Notes: generated from the letters alone by a model not told the origin. DNA of 64,000 nucleotides from Bathynomus jamesi (GCA_023014485.1 JAJOZX010002351.1:235001-299000); one strand, 5' to 3'; numbered from the stretch's first letter, positions 45,917-55,405 are shown. Numbers and translations are program-made.

Positions 45917-48900
45917 AGAGCAGTGGTTCTTAACCTTTTTAGGCTGCGACCCAAATTCTGGTCGCGGGGCTAGCTCGGCGACTCATGCCTTCAAACAGTT
46001 CACTTGTAATGGATAATAAAATAAATAACACTGGTCAACAAAGATTTTTCATCAGAGTAAAATATGTGTTGGCTGGATAGCATTTTTCACGCTGATTCCA
46101 AAACTGCATTCAGATTTTTCTAGCACGTATAGTTTTCAAGATGAAGGCATATATATAACTACACAGATTTAACCATTTTAAATAGGCAAAATACTAATAT
46201 TTCAACATTTGATTGTGTTTATTTTATTGTGTTTTTTTAGTTTATTCATCTTATTTATTTCAATTATCTTAATTATACATCTTATGTATTTCAGGTGTGA
46301 GCTTTTACGTCCAGCAGCATTGTGATTCAGGCAACAACGCCGTGCTTTGTGTGTCAAAAGATCAGTCCAGTCCAAGAACTTGTTGTGTCAAGTTGGTGTA
46401 CATTGTTTTTGAATTTATAGTTTGCTCAGGTCAGTCAACATGCCTCGACAATGTAAGAATGACCCCGACAAGTTCTGTTTCGTATGCGGCCAGTTGACAA
46501 CTAAAACACAGCGACGAAGTATTACAACCGACATTAAGAAAATATACAAGCTATACTTTGGTTGCCATCTAGGTGACCAAGATAAACCATGGGCGCCACA
46601 TCAAATCTGTTCTGGCTGTTCAAATGGATTACGTGATTGGCTTAACAAAAAGAAAGCTTCAATGCCATTTGCCATACCCATGATATGGAGGGAGCCGAGA
46701 GATCATCATGAAGATTGTTATTTTTGTAGTGTGAACTTAATGGGTTTTCTGCCAAGAACAAACACCAGATTGTATATCCAAACTTGGATTCAGCACGTAG
46801 ACCAGTAAAACATGATGAAACATTGCCCATTCCAATTCCCCAAGTGATAGGCTAGATTCTATCATAGATGACATGGAAAGTGATGAAGGTGCAACTGGCG
46901 TTTCCGGACCATCTACAGAACCAGAGTACACTTTTGAAGGTAGACATTTAGAGCCTAAAAAGTTAACCCAAGGACAGTTGAATGATCTTGTTAGAGACTT
47001 ATCGCTGTCTAAAGAGAAATCAGAGCTTCTCGCCTCAAGACTAAAAGAGAACAATTTACTTGAGAACAATGTTCGTATTAGTTACTACCGAAAGCGGAAT
47101 TTTGAATTAACAGCATTCTTTTCAGTAGACGGTCCTCTCTGTTATTGCCATGACATCAATGGACTATTTACAGCCATATCTCAGACGTATGTGGCATCTG
47201 AGTGGCGCCTCTTTATTGATTCGTCGCAGAGAAGCCTGAACGCAGTTCTTTTGCATAATGGTAATATAATGCCATCCATCCCCATTGCCCATTCCGTCCA
47301 TCTAAAAGAGACATATGACAATATGGATATACTACTTAAGGCAATCAAATACGACAGTCATCAATGGAATGTTTGTGGAGATCTAAAAGTTATAGGAATG
47401 CTTATGGGTATGCAGTCAGGATTCACAAATGGATATGTGAAAACTTTCTTGGAAGCAACAAGTCACCTGCGTATAAGGATGGAGTCAAGAACTTCCTTGA
47501 TGCCTTCAAAGAAATGGAGTGTCGAATGTCGTTAAATATTCACTTCCTGCATTCCCACTTAGATTTCTTTCCTGAAAACCTTGGTGCAGTGAGTGACGAG
47601 CAAGGAGAGCGCTTCCATCAAGATATTCAGATGATGGAGAAGCGCTACCAAGGATATTGGAATGAAAGCATGATGGCGGACCATTGTTGGATGCTGTATC
47701 GTGACAATCCAGGCCAAATTTACAAAAGGAAATCACACTCACAGCGCTTTTAATAAAATAATGTATATATTCTTTATTTATAAGTACATTGAATAAAGTA
47801 TATGATGTATTTGTTGTTTAGCATTCCTAAGTGTGATCTATACATCCATAAATTTTCTTATAGCAATATCAAAAACTTAAAAATATCAAAACCAGTGTAT
47901 CTATATAACTATACGTGCTAGAAACAAACTAAAACCAGATTCGGAATCAGCGCGAAAAATGCATTAAGAAATGTGTGATCATGTTTGTGATGAGAAAAAA
48001 AGTTTCATTTTGTTGGCCAGTGTAATTAATGGTAAAATGATTAGGGATAACATAAATAAATGATAAATGACAATTTAATGACCCAATAAAAATGGCTTGG
48101 CGACCCAATTTTGGGTCGCGACAGTGGTTAAGAACTGCTGATGGAGAGAGAGATAGAGAGAGAGATCTACCAAAATATGATACTCTTACTAAAAGAGATC
48201 CTCTGCTTCATATATTTTCCTATTATATTACATACAAACTTTAGAATAGAGTATCATATTCAGTAAACATCTATGATCTACAGTATATATGAGGGATCCC
48301 GCGTCTTAAGGTACCTAAGCGCCAAAAATTAAAATTCGTCAGAAATTGCCTCCAAAGTTTAGCAATATTCTGGCAATAGTATCTCTGTTATTAATTGAGC
48401 TAGAACGTTCATTTTTGGCTAAATTAGAGTTCTAAGTATGCTAATGAAGATGTTGATGAGATTTTGGAATAGATTTTCATATTTTATATTTTATATATAT
48501 ATTTTTTTAATTTTTTGATTTTCTTATTATGCCGAACTTTGGGTGAACTTTTGGCTGGCGATAGAGGTGAAAAAAGTAGTTCGCTTCATAAGGTTTTCAA
48601 CCATACTTCTAGTGTCGTAAGGTCATTATAACCTAAACCACGCGATAGAGGAAGGGTGAAAATAGTGATATCCATCAAAAACACGTTTTCGCCTGTGGTG
48701 GCGCTTAGGTATCTTAAGACGCGCGACCCCTCATATTTTCTTATTATATTTACTGTACATAAAAACTTTAGAATAGAGTATCATATTCAGTAAACATATT
48801 GATTGTAAAGTATATAATGAATTAACGCGTCACGTCGCTCACTAGATGGAGAATGGGAACGAAGCTCGTCGTCTTCCTTTTCGATGGCCAAATGATTAAA

Positions 48901-51900
48901 GAAGTTTTCTCAACCAAATATGTTGCTGACAGGGCGCTAATGAGAGTTACCGGCTTTCTCACTGAATCACATACTGGTAAGTTAGTTTGTAACTTATTGA
49001 CAACATCTTTTGAAAATACGGTGCTTCCACGAATGAAGTGTACAAATTCAGCTCATTGGCAACATAATTTGTACGATTCATTTGTGAACACCCCTATTTA
49101 ATTATTGTATCCAAAATGAAGCAAATTATCGTAATAACCGGAAAAATGGCTCCCATTCTATTATCTCTTGAACTCCTTCAGCGTTTTTTCCTTATACTGT
49201 TGTTATATTAAATAAACTTTAAAAATGTATAGTACAGATTAAATTAAGTAGTTTAGTACTTCATGGTATTTTTTATTTTCCACTACTGTCCTCTAATGAG
49301 TAATTAGGTACACGAAATAAATGTACCCAATGGTTAAAGTAGACCTATTAATAAATTATTACTCTACAGTGTAGCGTAATTATTAAAGTTTATTTAATAT
49401 AACAAAAGTATACCAAAAAGAAAAGTTTGGTATTTCTTTGACACCGTATGTACACTTATTTCGGGTACCCATTTACCCATTTACTCAGTAGAAGAAAATA
49501 CCTAAAACAAAAGATAACAGGCAACGCTACACTGCATGTATCTACGGGTGTAGTGCAATAAACAAACAATATAATGAGTCATCAATCAGATACGAAAATA
49601 ATAAGTAGGGGTATTAAACTAAAGTTATTTAAAATCGGGGGTAAGGACTGAGGATTCAACGCCGAAATTGATTACAAAACACATCACATGCGTCATACGA
49701 GACTACAATAACCGTAAATTGATTTTGTACATATCAGCTATCTTCATTTATTCAAGGAAACTTCGAAACATATACATTATACAGTACATGTATCTGTTTT
49801 GAAGGCTAAGGCATATTTGCATTTTAATTATGCCCAATTAATGCATAAATAAATTAAATTCAAATACAAATACAGCAATAAAGAAGTATTTGCGAAATAA
49901 TGATAATAATAATAATAATAATATATATATACGGGCAGACAGGAAAATATCATATATAACCATTTAATTTACTCTTCAATAAACAAAACCACTACTGATA
50001 AATCGAAACAACGAATCGTACATACCCAACTCCCTTCCCAACACATTCATTTATTTTATTTACTTCCCTGTTGTATCGTTTAATGAATCTTCGTAACCTT
50101 ATCTGATGTTAATTCTTTTTATTATCTTATACAGGGTGTTCGGAAAGTCACTGTGCACTTATATAATTAATGTTTTTTTATATTTTTATATTTTTATATT
50201 TATATTTTTTATATTATTTTTTTATTTTATTATTATTTTTTTTAGTTTTCAACACCTTTTATAAGTTCTGATGGTCCCATCCATAACCTCTATCATATAT
50301 GCAATGTTATACTTACTATTGTATGCTATTAAATAAATATAAGTGCACAGTGACTTTCCGAACACCCTTTATTTTGAAGCGAAACATCGCTACTCCTGCT
50401 TTCATTTTCATGCGTGAAATACCTCATCATTTACGTATGTGTGTGAAACATTTGTTTCTAAAACGCTAATCTACATTAAATTTGCAGGATTAGTTTCGAG
50501 CAATGGTATCCAGTGGCAGCGCGCACGAAACTTCGCTTTGCATCATTTGCGGGATTTGGGAATGGGAAAATCGAGTCTTGTTCCCCTTATTCAAAATGAG
50601 GCGATCGAACTGGTGAAGGATTTAAAGTCACGAGCGGGAAAACCAACAGTTCTTCCAATCTCTACGGAATTGGCGGCTCTGAATGTAATCTGTCAGATGA
50701 CTGCGTGTGAGAGACCTTTAAAGCTTTATTTCATGTATTTTAAAAAAAAAATTTATTTTTATTAAAAAGTTATATACATATATAGGCTGATAGACTTAGA
50801 CTTAGACTTAGAGACTAATAGACTTGAATTTTCGGAAGCTATAATTAAGGCTCTATCACAAATGCGAGAAAATTCGGTACCAGGGCCAGACACATGGAAT
50901 GCCACGTTTCTAAAGAAATGTAAAGAGAATATTGCCACGCCTCTATACTTATAATAGAGAAAATCACACGCCACAGTACAAATTCCACTTCCATTAAAGA
51001 ACACGAACATTGCCCTCTTATTTAACGGAGATACCAGAAAAATGCCAAAGAATTATTTTATCGGCCAGTAGCATTCACGCCCCACCTTATGAAGTGTTTT
51101 CAACGTATAATTAGAGTCAAAGCTATTTACTACTTACAAGAAAAGAATTTATACAATCCAAACCAATATGGCTTCAGGGCTGGAAGATCATGCCTATCAC
51201 AACTACCGGTATTGGACCATATTGGAAAATAGTGAAAGTATTGGAAACATTGTGTCGAAGACAAAACATAGATGTAATATATACTGACTTTGCTGAAGCC
51301 TTCGATAAATATGACCATGGCATTATAGCACACAAACTTAAGAATACAAGAACTACAGGAAAACTGGGAAGATGGCCATTTAATTTTGCTCTCTCCCACA
51401 AGGTACAGTATTAGCTTCCTTGCTGTTCATAACTATGATTGCAGACATTGATGTAGATATTAATGACAGTATTGTATCATGTTTTAAAGATGGCACAAAG
51501 ATATGGAAGGAAATATCGAACGAAGGTGACATACAAAAATTACAAAATGACATTGAAACATTATTTGAGTGGGAAGAAGACAACAATATGAAGTTCAACG
51601 AAGAAAAATTCCAACTTCTAAGATATGGTAATAACAAAGTGCTACTGAATAAAGGGTACAAACTCTGCAAGCCAACCAGATAACACCAAACCCACCAATC
51701 AGGTATCTTGGAGTAATAATGTCATCGGATGCAGAATTGAGAGAGCACTATAACATTAAAATTACAACTATTAGAAAAATAATGGGAATCATTTGGAGGA
51801 AATACCACAGCAAAATAGCAAACATTATGCTAAAATTATGGATGAGTCTAGTCCTATCAATAATTGAGTATTGCTCAGTACTCACAAGTCCATACAGTAA

Positions 51901-52711
51901 ACGAGACAGTGCAAACATAGAAGCCGTACAAAGGACTTTTACGTCTAAGATAGAGGAAACGAAAGGGGGAGCACTGGTCTCCAATATAATCCTTAAAACT
52001 CTTCTCTCTGGAAAGAAGACGCGAACGGTACACGAACGGTACGCGAACGGTACAAAATTCTCGAAGGTTTTGTCCCTAAACTTAGAAACGAAATAGAACA
52101 ACAGTGGAATGAGAGAAGAGGCAGATTTTGTACTGTCCCAACTGCGGTGGACACGGGGCCATGAAAACAAGGATGGAAAATACCTTTGGAATACGAGACC
52201 CAAAACTTTTTAATGCCTTATCCAAAGAACTGAGGAACCTCCAGCACACCAACCTGAATAATTTGAAGAACCAGCTAGACAGGTTCCTGTGTGAAGTCCC
52301 TGACCAGCCATGCGTGGCTGCCCACGAGGGCAGGAGGAGATCGGAAGGCAATTCTCTCCTCCACCCAGTCTCGCAAATGAGGGGGCCTGCTGCAGAGGGG
52401 TCGACGGCAGGTCGATCCTAAACCGTCGTTCAAACCTTCATAAAATGGAAGCCAAACAGTATATACACATTTTTTTCTTTTATTTTTTTATACAAGAAAG
52501 AGGGGACAAGGGCGAATGCCCGCAAAAACGCCCCCCCCCCTAGAAGAAAAAGAAAGCCAAAATCAAGGTCCAGGGTTTTTGAGATGCCTGGACACTCTGC
52601 CTTTGAAAGATTGGAAGTCATAGATAGGGGGGAAAGATGGAGTGAGGAAGATTGTTCCAAAGTTGACCGGTTTTGCGTTAGAGACTTGGACAGAAAAGGA
52701 ATGAAAATGTT

Positions 52712-52753
<42 letters not shown>

Positions 52754-53138
52754 ACAACTCAGAATCGTCCCCTGAGAAACATTTATGTTAGAGAGAGACC
52801 GTGCATGGAACAAGGGACTCTTCTAGGAAAACTAAATCCACTATAGTCCGAATAAGTAATAGTAAATAACAAATACTATAGTTTTTTTTTCTTTTTCATG
52901 ATGGAAGCCCAACGTGGGCTTCCCTCACCAACGTGGGCTTCCCTCACCAGCTATCTGCCAAGTAGATAGCGGGTGAGGGAAGCTATATTTTGGGCCTTGT
53001 GAGTGACCCGTTGCCCACGTTGGGGCTTCCATCATGAAAAGAAAAAACTATAGTATTTGTCATTTACCATTACTTATTGGGACTATAGTGGATTTAAATT
53101 TCCCAGAAGAGTTCCTTGTTCCATGCGCGGTCTGTGTG

Positions 53139-53183
<45 letters not shown>

Positions 53184-55019
53184 ATATATTATATATATAT
53201 AATAGAGAGCGAGGAATAGGAGGACGAAAAGATGGTACATGTTTATTAACAGACGTTTCGGAAAAATTCAATGTCGATCATCAGTGCTAAAAAGTTTAAA
53301 AACAAATAGAAATAAATAAGTATAATAAATAAAAACGAACAATGAATTAAAATGGCGCAACAATTAGCGAGAATTAATAGTAAGTTACAATATATATTAA
53401 ATTAAAAGATTAAAAATTAAATGATATAAAGTATAAAAGTATGGACAATAAGTAAAATATAAAACGGTTTAGGTGAAACAGAATTGAAGGGGTTCTTACC
53501 AAATTGTTAACGTAATGAGAGACTAATTGTACAGAAGATTGGGAATGGTTGTCTGTTAAAAGAATTCCATATTAGAAAGATGGAGCCGGGCGGAGTGATG
53601 GTGGATTTCTTTTGAGTTTGAGAGTTTATTTGGCAATATTTAAATTGAAAGCGGAACTGTAATCGTTGAGGGTTGGCTGGATACTGAGGATATAAAGGGA
53701 CTCAAGTATGCGGAGGTCGATTAGTTGGTTGCCACCTTCACAACCACCCGTTACTTTCCTCCAATTTCAAAATCATTAATTCAGCCAACCAACTAATCGA
53801 CCTCCGCATACTTGAGTCCCTTTGTATCCTCAGTATCCAGCCAACCCTCAACGATTACAGTTCCGCTTTCAATTTAAACATTGCCAAGTTTTTCCAACTT
53901 GGACTCTCCAGCTGAAACCATGACGCTAGCAGAAAAATGGCTCCTTGTAGCGTAAAGTCTTTCATCTGGTAATTGACTTTTATGCTGGACATCTGAATAG
54001 ACTCGATCATTTTGAGTTTCTGGGGGGGGCTCTACAGTAAAACGTTTTTCATCAGTAAAAAATGTCTTCGCCAGTTTATCTTGACTCATGAGACGCAAAA
54101 TGCGCTTTGATATTGTAAATCTTTTCTGGCAGTTTATTTCAGACAATTTTTGCCCATGCACACGTTTGAACGGCTTCAATTCAAGATCCTCCTTAATTAT
54201 CCTCCTTACGCTTGTTTTTGATATTCCAAGCTCTTTTGAAATTTGATTTGGTGTCATATGGGTACCAGGTTTATCCTCTTGACTAAGGACACGTTCCTGT
54301 ACATTTTGAATATTTTCAGCCACGCGAACTGATTTTGGTCGCCCACTACCTTCCTTCCTCTCAATGGTTCCAGTTTCATAAATTTTTTCCAGCAAATGTG
54401 CTAAACCTCCTTTAGACCATCCTTTATGGTGAAATTCGGCAAGTAACTTTCTTACACCATAACCTTTATCAAGCCTATAATGCTTAATGATGATTTGTCT
54501 TCATAAGAAAATGGCATTTTTACTAATTTTATGATTTAAATTAATTCTGGAAAAAAAAAAAGAAATTGATCATTAAAACGTACAATATTGTTCAAACATA
54601 AAGTCGGCTGGCATTTTTAGCATTTTTTTAAATTAAGACGTCACAGCTTTATTCTTTGAAATTATATTCTGAAATTTGGTCAACTTATTAATAAACACAT
54701 ATGTTTTATTGTGTATAAATTTCATTCGAATTAATTGAGAAATGTTGATTTTATAGCCTTTTTAAAATGTACCCTTTTTTTATGGCACACCCGTTATATA
54801 TATAGACTATTATTAATTTTAGGCACACGATATACTGTTGACGACGAAGAAATCATAGAATTTTTCAAGTTAATGAGTGAATTTCGAAACCAGAGTGTCA
54901 AGATTACAATTGTGGATTTCATGCCTTGGTTTTCTACAATACTTCCTTCTTTCATCTTGAAAAGAATATTTGGCGTAGCTATTCATGAATTTCATTCAAA
55001 ATTACGACACATCATAAAG
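36300..55019 (+). CDS. Cytochrome P450, CYP2 clan, five N-terminal exons (partial gene)
   Basis: Microsomal monooxygenase. Exons 36300-36381, 44984-45089, 48846-48976, 50488-50706 and 54823-55019 have GT-AG junctions, and their phases (1,2,1,1,0) join into 245 codons with no stop. The protein starts with a hydrophobic membrane anchor ('MWITIFLSLLFIYILRKW'), then the Pro-rich hinge 'NYPPGYWGLPLIGY' formed across intron 1, 'MGTKLVVFLFDGQMIKEVFS', the helix C signature W-x3-R ('WQRAR', residues 116-120), 'LRDLGMGKSSL', and 'DFMPWFSTILPSF' near the end. CYP2-clan proteins are about 490 residues, so about half is present. The I-helix, ExxR, PERF and Cys heme loop were searched for downstream to 64000 and not seen. 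From memory it looks closest to crustacean CYP2L. It may continue beyond the window or be truncated by the virus-like element. No promoter is certain; a TCAGT initiator-like site lies at 36274-36278. Confidence 0.85.
36404..36486. repeat. (TA)n tract at the start of P450 intron 1
   Basis: A TA run with two AT-T interruptions, directly after the exon 1 donor region. Confidence 0.9.
36486..36838. repeat. Foldback with arms of about 145 bp
   Basis: The arms about 36486-36630 and 36690-36838 are inverse: 'GAAGCAGCAAACCACTCTTC' against 'GAAGAGTGGTTTCCTTCTTC', and 'TTGGTGTTAAGAAATRAAAA'. The arms include GCGAGGAGCxGAAAC, similar to motifs at PLE 3' ends, so a PLE-derived foldback is possible. Confidence 0.65.
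36903..37800 (-). repeat. Tandem array of a 267-bp tRNA-SINE unit
   Basis: Three complete units start at about 36903, 37170 and 37437, and a fourth at 37704 is cut near 37800. Each unit holds a tRNA-like head on the minus strand (37013-37085, 37279-37351, 37546-37618). Units are over 95% alike by eye. Confidence 0.9.
37013..37085 (-). repeat. tRNA-like SINE head, representative of three
   Basis: On the minus strand, box A 'TGGTGTAGTGGTTATCATAT' and box B 'GGGTTCGATTCCC' are good, and the anticodon arm pairs (TCTGA/TCGGA) around loop CCGGCAA. Position 33 is C instead of the required U, and the acceptor stem does not pair beyond two bases. It is therefore tRNA-derived and not a gene. Confidence 0.75.
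37917..38892 (+). mobile_element. Mariner-like transposon inside the inverted SINE unit
   Basis: The ends are 'AGGGTGATCCAGA' and its inverse, with 'ATGGGACCC' further in on both sides. The insertion point lies in TGTATATATG of the SINE unit, in line with TA targeting. Confidence 0.85.
38115..38752 (+). pseudogene. Mariner-like transposase, core deleted
   Basis: The ATG at 38115 opens 'MTAWTVEQLRFITEQYY', a DUF4817-like N-terminus. After a frame slip near 38300, the helix-turn-helix 'SIRRASQLLGVGYGTTHRIF' follows. Just beyond it 'NSQTFPSELISRFG' joins directly to 'VEWPARSPDFSPLDYYLWG' and the C-terminus. The first and second catalytic Asp segments are deleted. Confidence 0.85.
39159..40817. 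other. P450 intron 1 sequence with microsatellites
   Basis: A (TA)n lies at about 39164-39191 and an (ATT)n at about 39867-39945. The rest is AT-rich with no recognised coding sequence. Confidence 0.6.
40818..41974 (+). mobile_element. hAT-like transposon, non-autonomous
   Basis: The ends are 'CAGAGCTGGGCAGTAACG' and the inverse 'CAGTGCTGGGC', with many TAACGG repeats in both termini, as in known hAT elements. Near 41266-41410 there is a degenerate hAT dimerisation region: 'LNTPIPSSAAVERVFF', then 'LLDATFEKLAFLKANI' in another frame. The flanking 8-mers do not match. Confidence 0.8.
41975..42200. other. AT-rich intron sequence
   Basis: Nothing recognised apart from short AT-rich direct repeats. 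Confidence 0.3.
42205..42590 (+). pseudogene. LINE 3' end (C-terminal RT tail and 3' untranslated region)
   Basis: A 91-codon frame at 42300-42575 contains 'LSNARINRYSQSTQRVNSGT' and 'FKRKLWTLISDLSF', which resemble the C-terminal tail of CR1/Jockey-like LINEs. It is followed by AATAAAGAGG. It is severely 5' truncated. Minus copies of the same 3' end are at 36080-36185 and 52480-52690. Confidence 0.6.
42591..43055. other. Intron sequence without recognised feature
   Basis: No coding pattern or repeat pair seen. Confidence 0.3.
43071..44267 (+). mobile_element. hAT transposon nested in the mariner, perfect 8-bp TSD
   Basis: The ends are 'CAATGTTCCCTCTAA' and its inverse, of the classic hAT type. 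The target duplication GCCACATT is at 43063-43070 and 44268-44275, and removal restores the mariner TIR. It contains a GCGC-rich subterminal region near 43085-43135. Confidence 0.95.
43249..43743 (+). CDS. hAT transposase C-terminal fragment (ZNF862/KIAA1586-like)
   Basis: An open frame of 164 codons, with no native start, ends in the hAT dimerisation region: 'SSVDCERGFSLMNSMKNKLR' and 'HLDTLMRIKSYL'. Everything N-terminal (zinc finger, DDE Asp residues) is missing, and the ATG is internal. It cannot transpose by itself. Confidence 0.85.
   Translation: MEGRFPENEVKEWSAFDCSAILQKDFDFGIEHVKALCAKYADFLGESSTIIEQYNDFKFVLCEKIKSKLVKNFDDMVTFVLQNEQFCDFAKLMDIGGTFLASSVDCERGFSLMNSMKNKLRNRLKENHLDTLMRIKSYLNDDGCINLHRVYLEWANAKDRRKKS
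44275..44983. other. Mariner remainder and end of P450 intron 1
   Basis: After the mariner end at 44748 come about 235 bp of plain AT-rich sequence to the pyrimidine tract of exon 2. Confidence 0.6.
44984..45089 (+). CDS. P450 exon 2
   Basis: The acceptor TTTTAACTTTCAG ends at 44983. The exon encodes 'GYWGLPLIGYIPLNKKTLTE' and 'LRRKHGNCPVI'. The donor GTGAGT is at 45090. Intron 1 is 8.6 kb of repeats. Confidence 0.9.
45620..45722 (-). repeat. tRNA-derived SINE head, second family
   Basis: On the minus strand 'TAGCCTGGTGGTTAAGACGC' is box-A-like and 'GGTCGTGAGATCGAGC' is box-B-like. It is not closed as a tRNA. Confidence 0.55.
45790..45866 (-). repeat. tRNA-derived SINE head, third copy
   Basis: On the minus strand 'GTGGTGTAGTGGTAAGCATT' and 'GGGGTTCGATTCCCGGC' act as box-A- and box-B-like elements. 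A (TA)n and (GT)n tract follows at 45870-45918. Confidence 0.55.
45921..48140 (+). mobile_element. Family B DNA transposon, copy 3 (in P450 intron 2)
   Basis: The ends are 'CAGTGGTTCTTAACC' and inverse 'CAGCAGTTCTTAACC', with 'GCGACCCAAA' and 'GGTCGC' shared further in. The flanking 8-mers GTGTAGAG and ATGGAGAG match at six of eight positions, a possible decayed 8-bp duplication. The CAGTGG start is hAT-like. It holds a frameshifted and deleted family B gene on the plus strand. Confidence 0.75.
46440..47753 (+). pseudogene. Family B transposase-like protein, frameshifted and internally deleted
   Basis: The ATG at 46440 opens the Cys-rich N-terminus ('FCFVCG', 'DCYFC'). A frame slip near 46750 ends this part. 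The frame 46873-47440 carries 'EWRLFIDSSQRSLNAVLL' and 'WNVCGDLKVIGMLMGMQSGF'. There a deletion of several hundred bases removes the 'CFLC' and 'LPPLHIKLGLMK' blocks. The last frame has 'SHLDFFPENLG', 'SDEQGERFHQDI' and ends 'SHSQRF' at 47753. Neither intron of copy 1 is present. Confidence 0.8.
48203..48813. repeat. Direct repeat of about 75 bp around a MITE
   Basis: 'ACTTTAGAATAGAGTATCAT' with flanking sequence occurs at 48239 and again at 48768, one copy on each side of the MITE. Confidence 0.75.
48290..48733. mobile_element. 444-bp MITE with TA duplication
   Basis: The inverted ends are 'TGAGGGATCCCGCGTCTTAA' and 'TGAGGGGTCGCGCGTCTTAA', followed by 'GTACCTAAGCGCC' or 'GATACCTAAGCGCC'. 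TA lies at 48288-48289 and 48734-48735. No coding content. It ends about 110 bp before P450 exon 3. Confidence 0.85.
48846..48976 (+). CDS. P450 exon 3
   Basis: The acceptor CTCACTAG ends at 48845 with a weak pyrimidine tract. The exon encodes 'SWRMGTKLVVFLFDG', 'IKEVFSTKYVADRALM' and ends 'TESHTG'. The donor GTAAGT is at 48977. Confidence 0.9.
48980..50131. other. P450 intron 3 sequence with a possible small MITE
   Basis: 'TTGTTATATTAAATAAACTT' at about 49199 and its inverse at about 49386 could be TIRs of a 230-bp MITE. An (AAT)n lies near 49905. Otherwise nothing recognised. Confidence 0.4.
50132..50368. mobile_element. 237-bp mariner-type MITE
   Basis: The inverted ends are 'CAGGGTGTTCGGAAAGTCAC' and the continuation 'TGTGCACTTATA'. 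A TA precedes the left end. The interior is T-rich. Confidence 0.85.
50488..50706 (+). CDS. P450 exon 4 (helix C)
   Basis: The acceptor AATTTGCAG ends at 50487. The exon encodes 'GLVSSNGIQWQRARNFALHH' with W-x3-R, then 'LRDLGMGKSSLVPLIQNEA' and 'LAALNVICQMTA'. The donor GTGAGA is at 50707. The frame stays open past the donor for a short way, which is not the real end. Confidence 0.9.
50785..52430 (+). pseudogene. Decayed LINE of the same family as 17813-19612 (P450 intron 4)
   Basis: The pieces in order match the uninterrupted copy: 'SVPGPDTWNATFLKKC', 'QYGFRAGRSCLSQL' in part, 'YTDFAEAFDKYDHGI', 'LPQGTVLASLLFI', 'EWEEDNNMKFNEEKFQLLRY', 'RYLGVIMSSDAEL' and the C-terminal 'DPKLFNALSKELRN'. 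The FADD box reads 'CFKDGTK', so the catalytic Asp pair is lost. Several frames and stops occur. Confidence 0.85.
52480..52690 (-). repeat. LINE 3'-end fragment
   Basis: The minus-strand sequence matches the 3' end at 42400-42590: 'GGCGTTTTTGCGGGCATTCG' and 'CCTTGATTTTGGCTTTC'. A C9 run interrupts it. Confidence 0.65.
52716..52750. repeat. (TA)n microsatellite
   Basis: A pure TA run. Confidence 0.9.
52789..53146. mobile_element. Foldback element with about 130-bp inverted arms
   Basis: The left arm about 52789-52920 and right arm about 53010-53146 share 'CATGGAACAAG', 'AATCCACTATAGTC', 'AAATACTATAGTTTTTT' and 'CATGATGGAAGCCC' in inverse order. The centre has a second small duplication ('AACGTGGGCTTCCCTCACCA' twice). 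A (TA)n follows at 53143-53202. Confidence 0.75.
53210..53885 (-). pseudogene. Second PLE type, 3' end with truncated inverted arm
   Basis: On the minus strand 53735-53630 encodes 'NQLIDLRILESLYILSIQPT', the C-terminal helix of a PLE GIY-YIG protein. It is followed by a 3' untranslated region reaching a hammerhead-like motif at 53290-53246. An inverse copy of the coding end is at 53784-53880, so the locus is a small foldback with arms of about 97 bp. Confidence 0.6.
53246..53290 (-). ncRNA. Weak hammerhead-like motif in the second PLE
   Basis: TTAGCA pairs with TGTTAA as stem I. CTGATGA, GAAA and a palindromic ACGT followed by C are in the right order. Stem II has no convincing pairing, so this is much weaker than the 40-mer in the first PLE family. 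Confidence 0.25.
53886..54793 (-). mobile_element. Mariner/Tc1-type transposon, one end truncated
   Basis: The right end 'GGGTACATTTTAAAA' (minus reading) with 'GGGTGTGCCATAAAAAAAAG' looks like a TIR. No inverse is seen on the left, where it abuts the PLE foldback. Confidence 0.65.
53930..54517 (-). pseudogene. Mariner-type transposase, N-terminal half
   Basis: The start is the ATG at 54517 ('MPFSYEDK'), followed by a frame slip and then 'GYGVRKLLAEFHHKGWSKGG', an N-terminal helix-turn-helix. A second one follows, 'ISKELGISKTSVRRIIKEDL', then the first catalytic motif 'FFTDEKRFTVEPP' and 'QNDRVYSD'. It breaks off in 'SASVMVSAG', before the second Asp. This family differs from the DUF4817-type mariners elsewhere in the window. 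Confidence 0.8.
54823..55019 (+). CDS. P450 exon 5
   Basis: The acceptor TTAATTTTAG ends at 54822. The exon encodes 'TRYTVDDEEIIEFFKLMSEF' and 'VDFMPWFSTILPSFILKRIF'. It ends at AAG, phase 0, with donor GTGGGC at 55020. The expected next exon was not found. Confidence 0.9.
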
Positions 55020-55021
55020 GT

Positions 55022-55295
55022 GGGCATGTTTTCGACTTATTTTATACGACATATTTTAATAGGTTTCGAGGAAATTACTCACTTTTTCAATGTCAAGAAC
55101 CAGTAAATGAAATATAGACAAGCTTCGCGAATATGGTAACGTTAAATTTTTTTTTTTTTATTTATCAGTTATCAAGAATGTAATTTAAGCGTGTATTTAC
55201 TTTTTTTACCCTCATCATTTCTTTCCACAAAACAGTTAATATCATTATAGCATAAGAAATTATTTGCAACTCCAGCAATCCACCACAACATCTAC

Positions 55296-55337
<42 letters not shown>
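55022..55337. other. Start of P450 intron 5, ending in (TA)n
   Basis: Plain AT-rich sequence, then a TA run at about 55296-55336. No exon seen. Confidence 0.5.
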
Positions 55338-55339
<2 letters not shown>

Positions 55340-55405
55340 CACGAAAGTAACACGTGAAAAATATTTATGATGAATAAAACCACGAAGGAAAGGAAACACA
55401 AAATG

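Noticed and set aside
46000..46440. Upstream frame at 46297 as start of the family B copy 3 gene
   Set aside because: It is in a different frame from the conserved Cys-rich start at 46440, which matches the other two copies.
50707..50765. P450 exon 4 reading on past the donor to a stop
   Set aside because: The GTGAGA donor fits, and the phase and protein sequence continue perfectly into exon 5 at 54823.
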